Source of the DNA: a virus
IMG/VR virus record: IMGVR_UViG_3300045902_000068
Span: 1-40,219 of that record
Strand: one strand, 5' to 3'
Length of the DNA stretch: 40,219 nucleotides
Positions 1 through 7,938 of this stretch are shown piece by piece. The number at the start of each line of letters is the position of its first letter. Position 1 is the stretch's first letter. The notes beneath the pieces are model-generated. The model searched no databases, was not told the origin of the DNA, and saw only the letters and a program-made list of their open reading frames with translations. The translations under genes were made by a program, and so were the position numbers.

Positions 1-1
1 G

Positions 2-172
2 GCCACCGTGGGATCATCGAGCGCAGGGCAGGCTGTAGGGCAGGCTGTAGGGCAGGGCGCAGGGCAGGCTGTAGGGCAGGCTGTAGGGCAGGCTGTAGGG
101 CAGGCTGTAGGGCAGGCTGTAGGGCAGGCGGGGCAGGCTGTAGGGTGGCGACGTTGGCTGAACTTTTGGTGA
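2..172 (+). CDS. 3' end of an upstream gene with low-complexity tail (partial)
   Basis: Two plus-strand frames stay open from the window edge through the tandem repeat. The frame starting at base 2 gives a Gly-Gln-Ala-Val repeat and stops at 170-172. The frame starting at base 1 gives an Arg-Ala-Gly-Cys repeat, ends Ala-Glu-Leu-Leu-Val-Ile-Leu, and stops at 178-180 in an ATGA overlap with dpdA. The GQAV frame has the more natural composition, but the other has the coupling typical of this genome, so the choice is open. The third frame carries a TAG in every repeat. No function can be given to a fragment this short. Confidence 0.4.
   Translation, partial: ATVGSSSAGQAVGQAVGQGAGQAVGQAVGQAVGQAVGQAVGQAGQAVGWRRWLNFW
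25..141. repeat. Tandem 12-bp repeat, about ten units
   Basis: The unit AGGGCAGGCTGT is repeated head to tail from base 25. Units at 25, 37, 61, 73, 85, 97 and 109 are exact. The unit at 49 ends GGCGC, the one at 121 is shortened to 9 bases, and the one at 130 begins with GGGG. All lengths are multiples of three, so reading frame is kept, which suggests expansion inside a coding tail by slippage. It is much richer in G than the dpdA gene that follows. Confidence 0.9.
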
Positions 173-176
173 TCCT

Positions 177-1106
177 ATGAAGATCTATCTTGCGGCAACG
201 TTCTGGTTTGGCTTTGGAGAAGGTCAACGGCAATACGAAAGGTTGACTGATCCTTACTTAATAGAAATTGCCCGCAACGTTGAGAATCGCCTAGAGTCGT
301 ATCATTATCTTTTGCTCAAAAATACCCTAGCCGAACTAAAAGCTACGGGTATAAAGGTCTTTGTTGACTCAGGAGCTTTCTCGGCCTGGAATCTAGGCGC
401 TACTATTGATTTGAATGAATATTGTAATTTTCTAAAAGAAAACATGGATATTGTTAAGTGCGAAGACGGGGTATTTATGGCCTCTGTTTTAGACGGCATT
501 GGTGATCCGCTTCTTACTTGGCAGAATCAAATGGCTATGGAAAAACAAGGTATTTATCCTCTACCTTGTTTTCACTTTGGCGAAGACGAACAATATCTTG
601 ATTGGTATTTGAAAAACTACGAATACATTACTATTGGCGGCTGCGTTGGCCGTAGAACAGAAGAGCTTATTGGCTGGCTTGATATGATCTGGTCAAGACA
701 TATCCTAGATAAGAACGGAAAGCCAAAGCGTAAAGTTCACGGATTTGGTATTACTTCGATTCCTATTATGGAAAGATACCCTTGGTGGTCAGTTGACTCT
801 ACGTCTTGGATTCAAATAGCATCTTTTGGCGCTATTTTAGTTCCTGGCTTTGGGACTTTGCATGTATCTAATACTTCACCAAATCGACACGAAAAAGGAG
901 CTCATTTTAATAGCCTATCTGAATATGAGCAAAAGCACATTGCAAAAATGATTAAGCAAGAAGGTTTTGATCTTGATTATTTGAAAGATCATTATCTAGG
1001 TCGTGCCGCTTACAATCTTAAAGCGTTTCAAAGTATTCAAAATAATATCAATCGTAAACATCAAGAGCGAACAACAAAAATGCCAATGAGCCAGTATCTG
1101 TTTTAG
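177..1106 (+). CDS. dpdA: DpdA-like DNA 7-deazaguanine transglycosylase
   Basis: This 309-residue protein resembles the tRNA-guanine transglycosylase fold as used by phage DpdA enzymes, which swap guanine in DNA for a 7-deazaguanine such as preQ0. The TGT landmarks are in order: V-D-S-G-A-F at 63-68 matches the first catalytic aspartate motif (D64), I-G-G-C-V-G at 153-158 matches the substrate-binding Gly-Gly loop, H-G-F-G at 188-191 follows, and S-V-D-S-T at 205-209 matches the nucleophile aspartate (D207). I do not see the C-terminal zinc site of tRNA enzymes, in keeping with a DNA substrate. No preQ0 synthesis genes (queC, D, E or folE type) occur in the window, so the base must come from the host or from genes outside. 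Next is the clamp gene after 8 bases. The SD upstream of 177 is weak (GGTGA), fitting coupling to the upstream frame. Confidence 0.8.
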   Translation: MKIYLAATFWFGFGEGQRQYERLTDPYLIEIARNVENRLESYHYLLLKNTLAELKATGIKVFVDSGAFSAWNLGATIDLNEYCNFLKENMDIVKCEDGVFMASVLDGIGDPLLTWQNQMAMEKQGIYPLPCFHFGEDEQYLDWYLKNYEYITIGGCVGRRTEELIGWLDMIWSRHILDKNGKPKRKVHGFGITSIPIMERYPWWSVDSTSWIQIASFGAILVPGFGTLHVSNTSPNRHEKGAHFNSLSEYEQKHIAKMIKQEGFDLDYLKDHYLGRAAYNLKAFQSIQNNINRKHQERTTKMPMSQYLF

Positions 1107-1114
1107 GGGCTGAC

Positions 1115-2077
1115 ATGGATGTGCTTGAAACGATGCGGTTTGTTCGGGGAGGTATCTCGCCAAAGAGCTTACTTCCTGAAATGAAACACTTTTCTATTAA
1201 GGAAGGTGTAATAAAGAGCTTTAACGGAATTATTGCACTTTCAAGTCCAATCGACTTTCACGTTGAATGTATGCCCCTAGCAATACCGCTTGTGAACGCT
1301 ATTGCGCGCTGTAACGATGTGATGTCTATTGGAATGACAGATAAAGGTAGATTGCGAGTAGAGTCTGGACCTTTTAGAACGTTTGTTGAGTGCGCAGATA
1401 TAGAAATACATAAGATCGAACCCGCAGGAGCAATAGTTCCTATTAACGGGCAAGACCTTTTAGATGCCGTTAAGAATGTCATGCCATTTATCGGGACCGA
1501 CGCCGTTCGGCCCTGGTCCAATGGTATGCTTTTGAAAGGCAGTAGTGCTTTTGCTACAAATAACGTTTGTCTTGTAGAATATTGGATCGGGACACCTTTT
1601 CCGGTGGTCGCCAACATCCCTATTGAAGCCTTGCGAGAACTATTGAGGATTGAAAAGCCGCCTGTCGCCATTCAGATGGATGAAAATTCAATAACATTTC
1701 ATTATGAAAATAATAGATGGTTAAGATCGCAGCTTTACACTACAGAGTGGCCTAATGTAGAGCCAATTTTGAATCAACCTGACAATAACCTAGTGCCTGT
1801 GCCGGATAACTTTGTCGAGGCACTAGAGACGATCAAAGTTTTCTTAGAAAAAGACCTTACGGTATATTTGCGAGAAGGATATATACATACACAAGAATTT
1901 GATGGCTTAGGAGCAAGCTATAAGATAAATAACTTGACGAGCAATGGAATATATAAATATGATATGCTTCGCATGGCTATCGAGGCAAGCGAGCAGATAG
2001 ACCTAAGCGCCTATCCAAACCCCTGTCCTTTTCGTAAAGGAAGACTTCGTGGGGTGGTGCTCGGAATGCGTCCATGA
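1115..2077 (+). CDS. Sliding-clamp-like protein (DnaN family)
   Basis: A 320-residue protein with features of a DNA polymerase III beta clamp: an early F-N-G-I-I-A-L strand, A-T-N-N-V-C-L-V-E near residue 150 (the clamp 'ATDgyrL' position), and R-S-Q-L-Y-T-T-E-W-P-N-V near 203, matching the strand and loop before the third domain. It is somewhat shorter than bacterial clamps (about 365) but long enough for three clamp domains. It would encircle DNA and tether the phage polymerase encoded directly downstream, with which it overlaps by 4 bases (ATGA). An AGGGG ribosome binding site precedes the ATG. Divergence is high, so the call rests on motif layout and position beside the polymerase. Confidence 0.72.
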   Translation: MDVLETMRFVRGGISPKSLLPEMKHFSIKEGVIKSFNGIIALSSPIDFHVECMPLAIPLVNAIARCNDVMSIGMTDKGRLRVESGPFRTFVECADIEIHKIEPAGAIVPINGQDLLDAVKNVMPFIGTDAVRPWSNGMLLKGSSAFATNNVCLVEYWIGTPFPVVANIPIEALRELLRIEKPPVAIQMDENSITFHYENNRWLRSQLYTTEWPNVEPILNQPDNNLVPVPDNFVEALETIKVFLEKDLTVYLREGYIHTQEFDGLGASYKINNLTSNGIYKYDMLRMAIEASEQIDLSAYPNPCPFRKGRLRGVVLGMRP

Positions 2078-4101
2078 GAACAGATTCAGTTGGTCTTTTC
2101 TGGCAAGATTTGCCCAAAGGTAAAACAGGCTATAAGAAGCAGCTTAGGCCATGCCCTCCGATTCCCGACACTGGATGGAAGCCTGTTACAGAATGGCCTA
2201 ACCTCTCGTCGGCCAACGTAATCGGTTTCGACATAGAAGCTAAAGACCCGGAACTGACTGTCGCGGGGCCGGGATGGGCGCGAAATCGCGGCAATCTGAT
2301 AGGCTTTTCATGCGCCGTCGAAGATGGCTCTAGCTGGTATTTTCCAGTAGCGCACGAGACACAACCTGAAATGAATATGGACCTAGACGCTGTTCTCGGT
2401 TTTATGAAATACTGGCTAGAGAAACCTACGGCTAAAGTTGGAGCAAATCTGATCTATGATGTCGGTTGGTGCAAACAGTATGGAATCAACGTTGGCGGCA
2501 AGCTATATGACATACAGTTTGCAGAAGCGTTACTTGACTCTGAGTCTCCAGATGTGTCTCTTGAAGCCCTTGGTCAGAAATATCTCGGGATGGGCAAAGA
2601 AAGTAGTATTCTTTACGATTGGCTGGCTAGTTGGCTTGGTGGATTGCCAACAGAAAAGCAGCGCAAGAATCTTTATTTAGCGCCGCCATCGCTTGTTGGT
2701 CCTTACGCTGAGACCGACGCGGCGCTTCCGCTTGCGATAATAAAACATCAATGGGAAGCAATGCATCGTCGCGGTGTTCTTGAAGTCTTTGATTTAGAAT
2801 GCCGATTAATCCGACTTCTTGTTGACATGCGATTTAGAGGCGCTCCTGTTGATCTAGTTTATGCAAACAAACTTTACGATGAACTCGGGGCTGATCTTGA
2901 TAAAGCTGAAAAAACCTTAAAGGAAATTGCAGGTCAACCCGTCAACCCGAATTCATCCGAATCGGTGGCCAGCGCCTTTAAGCGGAATGGACTAGATCTT
3001 CCAAAACTAGTTGATCGTAAAACCGGCAAAGAGCGCGTAAGTTTTTCTGTTGATACGCTTGAAGCTATGGATCATCCTATTGCGGACGCGATCCTAGAAT
3101 ATCGTCGAATCGAAAAAGTTCGTAATACCTTTGTCAAGTCATATATTCTCGATAAGAATATTAATGGTAGGCTACATTGTAGTTTTCATCCGTTAAAAGG
3201 ATCAGAGCGCGGGGCTAGGTCAGGACGATTTGCTTCGTCTGATCCTAACTTGCAAAATATTCCTGTTCGAACTGATATTGGTAAGAAAGTTCGCAAGGCT
3301 TTTACGAATAAAAAGCTATGGATTAAGGGCGACTACAATCAAATTGAATACAGAATGCTCGCACATCATGCAGTCGGTCCTGGTGCTGATGATCTGCGAA
3401 TGAACTATAACACTAACCCTGATCTAGACTATCATGTCTTTACTCAAGAGCTTATTCGGACAAAAACTTCTATTGAGCTCGAGCGACGCCCTGTGAAGAA
3501 TATTAACTTTGGACTTATCTATGGAATGGGTAAAGCAAAGCTCATTTCCGATTTGATTAAGTTTAGCAAAGGTGCAAAACTAAATCGTAAAGACGGGGAG
3601 CTAATGTATAGCAGTTATCACGAAGCTCTGCCATTTGCAAAGGCTACAATGGAAGCTGCCGCCGAAGAGGTTAATCGACATGGCTATGTGGAAACTATTT
3701 TGGGTAGAAAGTCTGACTTTAACGGATGGACAGCGAAAGAGTTTGACGATAAAGGAACGGTTCTTAGCTATGAGGCAGCGTGTCAAAAGTATGGACCTTT
3801 CAATATCCAACGCGCCTTTACCCATAAGGCTTTGAACAGAAAACTTCAAGGCGGTGCCGCAGATGTAATGAAAGCTGCGATGGTGAAAGCCTATGAAGCT
3901 GGACTTTTCGCAGATGACGCTTGCGGTATGCCGTGCCTAACGGTTCACGACGAACTAGATTTTGATTATGAAAACGGTAATGATCTATCGGCACCGTGCT
4001 GGAAGGAGTTCAAGCATGTCATGGAAACAGCGGTGCCACAAATTCTTGTGCCTGTTCGATTTGACATTAGCTTCGGGCCATCCTGGGGAGATATAGACTA
4101 G
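2074..4101 (+). CDS. Family A DNA polymerase with 3'-5' exonuclease
   Basis: A 675-residue replicative polymerase. The proofreading domain shows Exo I D53-x-E55, Exo II N125-xxx-D129 and Exo III Y211-xxx-D215. The polymerase domain shows motif A with D420 (GDYNQIEYR), motif B from R471 through K475 to Y483-G484 (RRPVKNINFGLIYG), and motif C H625-D626-E627. All key residues are present. It lacks the N-terminal 5'-3' exonuclease domain of bacterial Pol I, as is usual for phage enzymes. The start overlaps the clamp stop by ATGA, implying translational coupling. The tyrosine at the motif B position is the T7-like form. The octamer CGGTGGCC lies at 2963 in the region joining exonuclease and polymerase. 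Confidence 0.96.
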   Translation: MRTDSVGLFWQDLPKGKTGYKKQLRPCPPIPDTGWKPVTEWPNLSSANVIGFDIEAKDPELTVAGPGWARNRGNLIGFSCAVEDGSSWYFPVAHETQPEMNMDLDAVLGFMKYWLEKPTAKVGANLIYDVGWCKQYGINVGGKLYDIQFAEALLDSESPDVSLEALGQKYLGMGKESSILYDWLASWLGGLPTEKQRKNLYLAPPSLVGPYAETDAALPLAIIKHQWEAMHRRGVLEVFDLECRLIRLLVDMRFRGAPVDLVYANKLYDELGADLDKAEKTLKEIAGQPVNPNSSESVASAFKRNGLDLPKLVDRKTGKERVSFSVDTLEAMDHPIADAILEYRRIEKVRNTFVKSYILDKNINGRLHCSFHPLKGSERGARSGRFASSDPNLQNIPVRTDIGKKVRKAFTNKKLWIKGDYNQIEYRMLAHHAVGPGADDLRMNYNTNPDLDYHVFTQELIRTKTSIELERRPVKNINFGLIYGMGKAKLISDLIKFSKGAKLNRKDGELMYSSYHEALPFAKATMEAAAEEVNRHGYVETILGRKSDFNGWTAKEFDDKGTVLSYEAACQKYGPFNIQRAFTHKALNRKLQGGAADVMKAAMVKAYEAGLFADDACGMPCLTVHDELDFDYENGNDLSAPCWKEFKHVMETAVPQILVPVRFDISFGPSWGDID

Positions 4102-4104
4102 TGC

Positions 4105-4133
4105 TTGACTTCTGGCCTACTATCTGCTAGGCT
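4105..4133 (+). promoter_or_regulatory. Candidate sigma70-like promoter
   Basis: TTGACT at 4105-4110 and TAGGCT at 4128-4133 are separated by 17 bases, just after the polymerase stop and upstream of the gene at 4201. The -35 is near consensus and the -10 is weak. It may give the second half of the early module its own transcript. Confidence 0.45.
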
Positions 4134-4200
4134 TGGAGAATAGGGCAAACAGGGCATGAATACAAGGCCCTTAAGAAACCGTAGCACAAGGAGAATACCT

Positions 4201-4554
4201 ATGTTTCGCAAAGCAATCCTCGCCACCGCTTTCGCATCGGTGGCCAACGTTTCTGTCGCCATGCCTTCGCTTGGTGAAATTGTTCGTCTAATGGGCGGTG
4301 TTGCAGCTATCGCTGATATTTGCGACAAAGACGTTAGTTCTGACTTTACCGATCTAGTTGCGCTCTTTGGTAAAGAAATTAACGACGCCTATACTGACGA
4401 AGAACTTGCTTTGATTTTGGCCTTGTCAATGTATGCAATAGAAACTGAGGTAATGCAGGCCAACGAAAAAGGTGTAAGCACTGAAGACTACTGTCTTTTT
4501 GCAATTAAAGAATTGCACGCGGCTTCTGGAATTCAAGTTTTTCTCGAGCGTTAA
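4201..4554 (+). CDS. Small exported protein with signal peptide, function unknown
   Basis: A 117-residue protein. I start it at 4201 because AAGGAG lies 8 bases before this ATG and the translation then begins with a signal peptide: two basic residues, a hydrophobic stretch to about residue 15, and a V-S-V-A site near residue 20. An in-frame ATG at 4156 would bury that signal. The mature part is acidic and helical with a single C-D-K and a later Y-C-L, so one disulfide is possible in the periplasm. It resembles small host-derived periplasmic proteins of the Rap1a or immunity type in size only; I do not recognise the family. It is the first gene after the candidate promoter at 4105. Confidence 0.7.
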   Translation: MFRKAILATAFASVANVSVAMPSLGEIVRLMGGVAAIADICDKDVSSDFTDLVALFGKEINDAYTDEELALILALSMYAIETEVMQANEKGVSTEDYCLFAIKELHAASGIQVFLER

Positions 4555-4555
4555 A

Positions 4556-4714
4556 ATGAGTTGGTTCTGGTGGTCAGTATATCTAATCTTCCTAATAGGA
4601 TTAAGTCATGGACTGGTTCTGGCCTTTCTTAATGTGGCCGCAAATTCAGGAGCAGTTTGTCCCGGAAAACCGGACGGATGGGAAGGATGGTGCTATGAAA
4701 GCAATGACCGCTAA
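4556..4714 (+). CDS. Possible small membrane protein
   Basis: A 52-residue frame starting one base after the previous stop. It has a single hydrophobic segment (about residues 2-28, starting with W-F-W-W) and a short polar tail with two cysteines. The ribosome binding site is poor and it overlaps the next gene by 20 bases, so translation would need coupling to the gene before it. A second frame starting at 4608, which reads into the MazG-like gene, begins with a similar M-D-W-F-W and has AGGA upstream; the two readings cannot both be decided from sequence. Confidence 0.35.
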   Translation: MSWFWWSVYLIFLIGLSHGLVLAFLNVAANSGAVCPGKPDGWEGWCYESNDR

Positions 4715-4994
4715 GAATCGCGCAAGTTTTGCTCGCGTTATTCACGATGGTATCGAAAAAGCTATCGCTGCTGCGGAAACTTTTCCGCAGCCAAACTACA
4801 CGCTAACTAAGTTTGCAGAAGAAGCCGGTGAACTAGTCAGGGCTGGAGTTCATGCGTCGGAAGGTCGAGACTCTGTTGTTCACGTTCGTCAAGAAATGGT
4901 CGATGTCGTCGCAGCAATGTTCAGACTTTGGTGCGAAGGTGATGAGATACATGGACTACCTTCGGTGGCAGAGTCGGATAACGACGAGTTCTAA
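4695..4994 (+). CDS. MazG-like nucleotide pyrophosphohydrolase
   Basis: A 99-residue protein with the metal-binding signature of the all-alpha NTP pyrophosphatase fold: E42-E43-xx-E46 and, one helix later, E67-xx-D70. Family members hydrolyse (d)NTPs to monophosphates; in phages they are thought to clean the nucleotide pool or affect the host alarmone response. I place the start at 4695 because GGAAGGA sits about 8 bases upstream. An in-frame ATG at 4608 with AGGA before it would add 29 residues that look unlike the family. It stands in the early module between the polymerase and the ligase, as expected for nucleotide metabolism. The 68 bases after its stop hold only the ligase leader (GAGGAAG). 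Confidence 0.75.
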   Translation: MKAMTAKNRASFARVIHDGIEKAIAAAETFPQPNYTLTKFAEEAGELVRAGVHASEGRDSVVHVRQEMVDVVAAMFRLWCEGDEIHGLPSVAESDNDEF

Positions 4995-5062
4995 TCAGAC
5001 TGGATACGAAATATTCACGGCGATTGCTGCTCAGGTCGCGGACAATCTAAAGAGGAAGTTAC

Positions 5063-6001
5063 ATGAAACCGATGCTGGCTACAGACTGGGAACCAAACAA
5101 GCTAAAGTTCCCGGTAATGGCTCAACCCAAGATTGACGGAGTTCGGGCGCTAAATCTTAGCGGGGTTTTCACGGGTCGAAGCCTAAAGACCTTTGGTAAT
5201 CGCTATATTACAGAATATTTCAGTCAAGAAATATTCCGCGGCTTTGATGGTGAACTTGCCGCCGAGCGGCGAACACATCCTGATCTGTGCCGATTGACAA
5301 CGAGCGCGGTTTCTTCACATGAAGGGCAACCCTGGCTGCTCTGGCACATTTTTGACTATGTGACGCCAGAAACACAGCATCTTCCATATGCGCGGCGATT
5401 TGAACAAGCCTATGGTCGTATTCTTCAAATCAATCGCGATTATCCCGAGCACGGAAAACATCTTTCAATAGTTCCAACTACAGACGAAATTAACGATCTG
5501 GCCACCGTTGAAAGGTTGGATGATCGCTGGCTTGCCGAAGGCTATGAAGGAACTATTCTTCGCGATCCGAAAGGGCACTACAAGTATGGACGCTGCACCG
5601 TCCGAGAAGGTTTGATGCTGCGAATTAAACGGTTTGCTGACGCCGAGGGCGTTGTCGAATCGGTGGCCGAGGGACAGCACAACGCTAACGAGGCGACGAC
5701 AAATCCGCTCGGTTACACGGAGCGAAGCACGCATCAAGAGAATATGATTCCAAACGGGATGATCGGGACTATGGATGTTCGCTTGTTGCAATCAATCAAG
5801 ATAGGCGACAAAACAATTTCAGAAGGTTCCATTGTAACGATCAGCGCCGGTCGCATGACTGCTGATCTTCGTAAATACTATCTTGAAAATCAAGATCAAA
5901 TCATTGGGAAGGTCGCTAAGTTTCAATACTTTCCAAAAGGTGTCAAAGACAAACTTAGGTTTCCAACCTTTCAATCATTCCGAGCACCGGAGGATATGTA
6001 A
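5063..6001 (+). CDS. ATP-dependent DNA ligase
   Basis: A 312-residue ligase of the small T7-like or phage type. The adenylation motif is K23-x-D-G-x-R (K23 takes AMP), followed by T-G-R-S at 37-40 (motif Ia), F-D-G-E at 61-64, the I-F-D-Y motif III, E159-G-Y-E-G-T (motif IV) and R-I-K189-R (motif V lysine). A C-terminal OB-like domain follows with the G-x-Q-x-x-N-E-A and F-x-x-x-P-K pattern seen in T7 ligase. All catalytic residues are present. It seals nicks during phage replication beside the polymerase and clamp. Two octamers (5500 and 5661) lie inside it. The next gene starts on the last base of its stop codon. Confidence 0.95.
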   Translation: MKPMLATDWEPNKLKFPVMAQPKIDGVRALNLSGVFTGRSLKTFGNRYITEYFSQEIFRGFDGELAAERRTHPDLCRLTTSAVSSHEGQPWLLWHIFDYVTPETQHLPYARRFEQAYGRILQINRDYPEHGKHLSIVPTTDEINDLATVERLDDRWLAEGYEGTILRDPKGHYKYGRCTVREGLMLRIKRFADAEGVVESVAEGQHNANEATTNPLGYTERSTHQENMIPNGMIGTMDVRLLQSIKIGDKTISEGSIVTISAGRMTADLRKYYLENQDQIIGKVAKFQYFPKGVKDKLRFPTFQSFRAPEDM

Positions 6002-6339
6002 TGGCAATAGACCTACGGCTTCTCTGCCCCATTCCAGACGACTGCTATCCAACCGAGGAAGATGTTCGCAACCTTGCCTACGAACTTCGCTATGAAAACA
6101 TAGACTTTAACGAGTCTTCAGTATTGCACATAGCGACGTTATTGGAAAAGATGGCGGATCTAATCAACGAACTTGTCATCTTGTCAGAGAAAAAACGAGA
6201 GCCGTTGCAGCTCTATATGGAAGTAAAAACTGACGACAAAGGAACGTATCCTGTCTTTAATTACAAAGGTCGCGGAGAAGAAACTGATCTAGAAATGGTT
6301 AACCGCGCTCTTCAATATTTCAGGAATCAAACAGCGTAA
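6001..6339 (+). CDS. Hypothetical protein
   Basis: A 112-residue soluble protein starting inside the ligase stop (TAATG), with GGAGG eight bases before the ATG. It begins with an acidic segment, has a helix rich in leucine and acidic residues (about 45-72, T-L-L-E-K-M-A-D-L-I), then a short beta-like end. No catalytic motif or known family is visible. Tight coupling to the ligase suggests an early or replication accessory role. Confidence 0.75.
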   Translation: MAIDLRLLCPIPDDCYPTEEDVRNLAYELRYENIDFNESSVLHIATLLEKMADLINELVILSEKKREPLQLYMEVKTDDKGTYPVFNYKGRGEETDLEMVNRALQYFRNQTA

Positions 6340-6353
6340 AGTGGAGGAGACTT

Positions 6354-6602
6354 ATGAGAGACCCATATGAAGAATATGATCGCTTAACCGCCTTGGAGGT
6401 CGAGCGACAGCTTGGTGAAAATCCACCGATTCCTAGCTGCTATCTTTTCTACGGCAAAACAACTAAAGAGGCCGTAGAAGAACTTCGGGCCTGGTGGAAC
6501 AGACCCGAAAATGAAAACCTGTTTGGAACCGTTCACGTCGAACGATTGCCTACGGGTATGGTAGAAGTAGCATTTCGCGTTAAAGGTAGATGCGAAAACT
6601 AG
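6354..6602 (+). CDS. Hypothetical protein
   Basis: An 82-residue soluble protein with a strong GGAGGAG site upstream of 6354. It starts with D-P-Y-E-E-Y-D and has an alpha/beta look (K-E-A-V-E-E-L-R-A-W-W followed by a strand). No family recognised. It is the last gene of the left plus-strand module, and its stop codon lies in a CTAG shared with the stop of the convergent endolysin gene, leaving no room for a terminator between them. Confidence 0.75.
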   Translation: MRDPYEEYDRLTALEVERQLGENPPIPSCYLFYGKTTKEAVEELRAWWNRPENENLFGTVHVERLPTGMVEVAFRVKGRCEN

Positions 6603-7336
6603 GCTTCGTTGGTGCTAATGACGCCACCTGACATCTGAACTCTTCGGCCGGTTGGTTTTGGAACTTTGGGGCCGACCGGCCACCGCGATGAAACAAGTCG
6701 TCGCTTAGAAATCGGCACGATTGAAACTTGGTCGTTTTGATTTGCTCCAAGAGCATAGTAATTATTTTTAGACTCCCCGGCATAGAATGCAAGATGCCCT
6801 TTCCAGCTTGTAGGCGATTCGCGCCAAAAGCGGAGAATTGATCCTCGCTGTGGCGGAACTGCTGTCCCCCAACGATCCCAATTAGCAGATAGGAAAGGAT
6901 TGTCCGGCATATCCATTTCTGGATAGACCCGGAGCAATGCTGTCTGCACAAAGTCAGCGCACCAAGGAACTTCGGCCGGATCACCTACAGTTGATCCGTC
7001 ACTTTTAAGCCACAGCGACAACTCTCGATTATGTTTCTTTTCATGCTTACCGATCATCGCCAAGGCTTCTTTATACCACGGCGGATCAGCACCTGGCTCG
7101 TGCAAGATTGCAGTCTTAATCCCAGATGTATCACCTGTTAGTTTTGCCCATGTAACAGGTCCAACATTATCGTTAGGGGAAAGACCAACTGATCTTTTGA
7201 ATGCGATTACAGCGGTGCTGGTGTTGAGACCAAAAATTCCATCTTCTTTCAAAGGCTTTCCGTTGTAGCCTTTGAATTCGCGCTTGTTTAGTTCAGCTTG
7301 TAGCCGCAGAACTTGTTCTGTTGTCAAAGCTGTCAT
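6599..7336 (-). CDS. Endolysin: peptidoglycan-binding plus NlpC/P60-CHAP-like (TIGR02594) domain
   Basis: A 245-residue cell-wall hydrolase. Residues 5-66 are a PG_binding_1 domain with the usual D-G-I-F-G-x-x-T and G-x-V-T-W signatures. Residues 85-235 match the TIGR02594-type cysteine amidase or peptidase found in Pseudomonadota prophages: P-W-C126-A-D-F-V, G-H181-x-A-F-Y and L-G-A-N-Q-N ending near 201, giving a Cys-His-Asn-like site. There is no signal or SAR sequence, so it needs the holin. I start at 7336, where GGAGG lies 6 bases upstream and the ATG overlaps the holin-like stop (ATGA). Longer in-frame extensions are shadows of the holin gene. Confidence 0.9.
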   Translation of the reverse strand: MTALTTEQVLRLQAELNKREFKGYNGKPLKEDGIFGLNTSTAVIAFKRSVGLSPNDNVGPVTWAKLTGDTSGIKTAILHEPGADPPWYKEALAMIGKHEKKHNRELSLWLKSDGSTVGDPAEVPWCADFVQTALLRVYPEMDMPDNPFLSANWDRWGTAVPPQRGSILRFWRESPTSWKGHLAFYAGESKNNYYALGANQNDQVSIVPISKRRLVSSRWPVGPKVPKPTGRRVQMSGGVISTNEA

Positions 7337-7638
7337 GGCTGGCCTCCGTGGGGCGGATAGGCGTTGACGCGATGGAAAACAACCTTCTTCTTTCCGAAGA
7401 TGCGTTCTAGGTAAGCCCAAATGCCAAAGATCGCCGTAATCATCGGGCCGATTGCTTCAAAAAACGGCATCAAGGTCGAGACAAACTCATCTGCGTTTGG
7501 AATCAAACCAAACAGCTCCAACACGGTGGCCAGAGGAATAAGAAAGTTTGCATTCTGGGTTTGGGCAAGACCTGTCAAGCCAGCAAGCAGCGCAGCCCAA
7601 AACGAGCGCGTTTCAAGAAAATAGATCTCTTCTTTCAT
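7333..7638 (-). CDS. Holin-like small membrane protein
   Basis: A 101-residue protein with two to three hydrophobic segments: about 13-25 (F-W-A-A-L-L-A-G-L), 33-46 (I-P-L-A-T-V-L-E-L-F) and 58-76 (F-E-A-I-G-P-M-I-T-A-I-F-G-I-W), then a basic tail (G-K-K-K). This size, topology and place directly before the endolysin with a 4-base overlap fit a holin that opens the inner membrane for the enzyme. GGAGG lies 7 bases before the ATG. The holin class is not certain, and it could instead be a phage holin-family regulator. Confidence 0.75.
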   Translation of the reverse strand: MKEEIYFLETRSFWAALLAGLTGLAQTQNANFLIPLATVLELFGLIPNADEFVSTLMPFFEAIGPMITAIFGIWAYLERIFGKKKVVFHRVNAYPPHGGQP

Positions 7639-7639
7639 A

Positions 7640-7924
7640 TCAAGCCTCCACGAAAGATTGATTGAACAGTTCATCTGAGTAAACAGTGATTAATTCACTG
7701 TCAAGCTGAACAATCCAGTCTCCGTTAGAGAACGGATAGGATATGACAGTATCGTGGTTTTCGTGATCTTGGGAGCAGCGGGTGTGTTTAATATAGACTT
7801 TGTTCTCTTCAAAAGAAAGTCTACCCGCATTGATGTGATCTTTAAGCCAGTTTGGCGGTTCTTTTCGAACAGCATTATTGACTTTAACAGCTTCGTATAC
7901 TGTTGGTTTCTGGATATAAGGCAT
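7640..7924 (-). CDS. Conserved phage protein with PGDYG/GDWI-like motif
   Basis: A 94-residue protein. It starts with a short basic stretch and V-Y-E-A-V-K-V, and later carries N-G-D-W-I-V near residue 68 followed by F-x-x-S-F at the end. This is the layout of a widespread small phage family ('VIEAVQ ... GDWII ... F...Y'). Its biochemical role is unknown. AGGAG lies upstream of 7924. It sits between the fibre gene and the lysis genes. Confidence 0.7.
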   Translation of the reverse strand: MPYIQKPTVYEAVKVNNAVRKEPPNWLKDHINAGRLSFEENKVYIKHTRCSQDHENHDTVISYPFSNGDWIVQLDSELITVYSDELFNQSFVEA

Positions 7925-7938
7925 CTTTAAGACTCCTA

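Noticed and set aside
25-141. Possible CRISPR or iteron array
   Set aside because: Units are 12 bases, contiguous, and keep reading frame; this fits a coding minisatellite better.
4852-5136. 94-codon frame between MazG-like and ligase genes
   Set aside because: Most of it overlaps the two supported genes in another frame and it has no good ribosome binding site.
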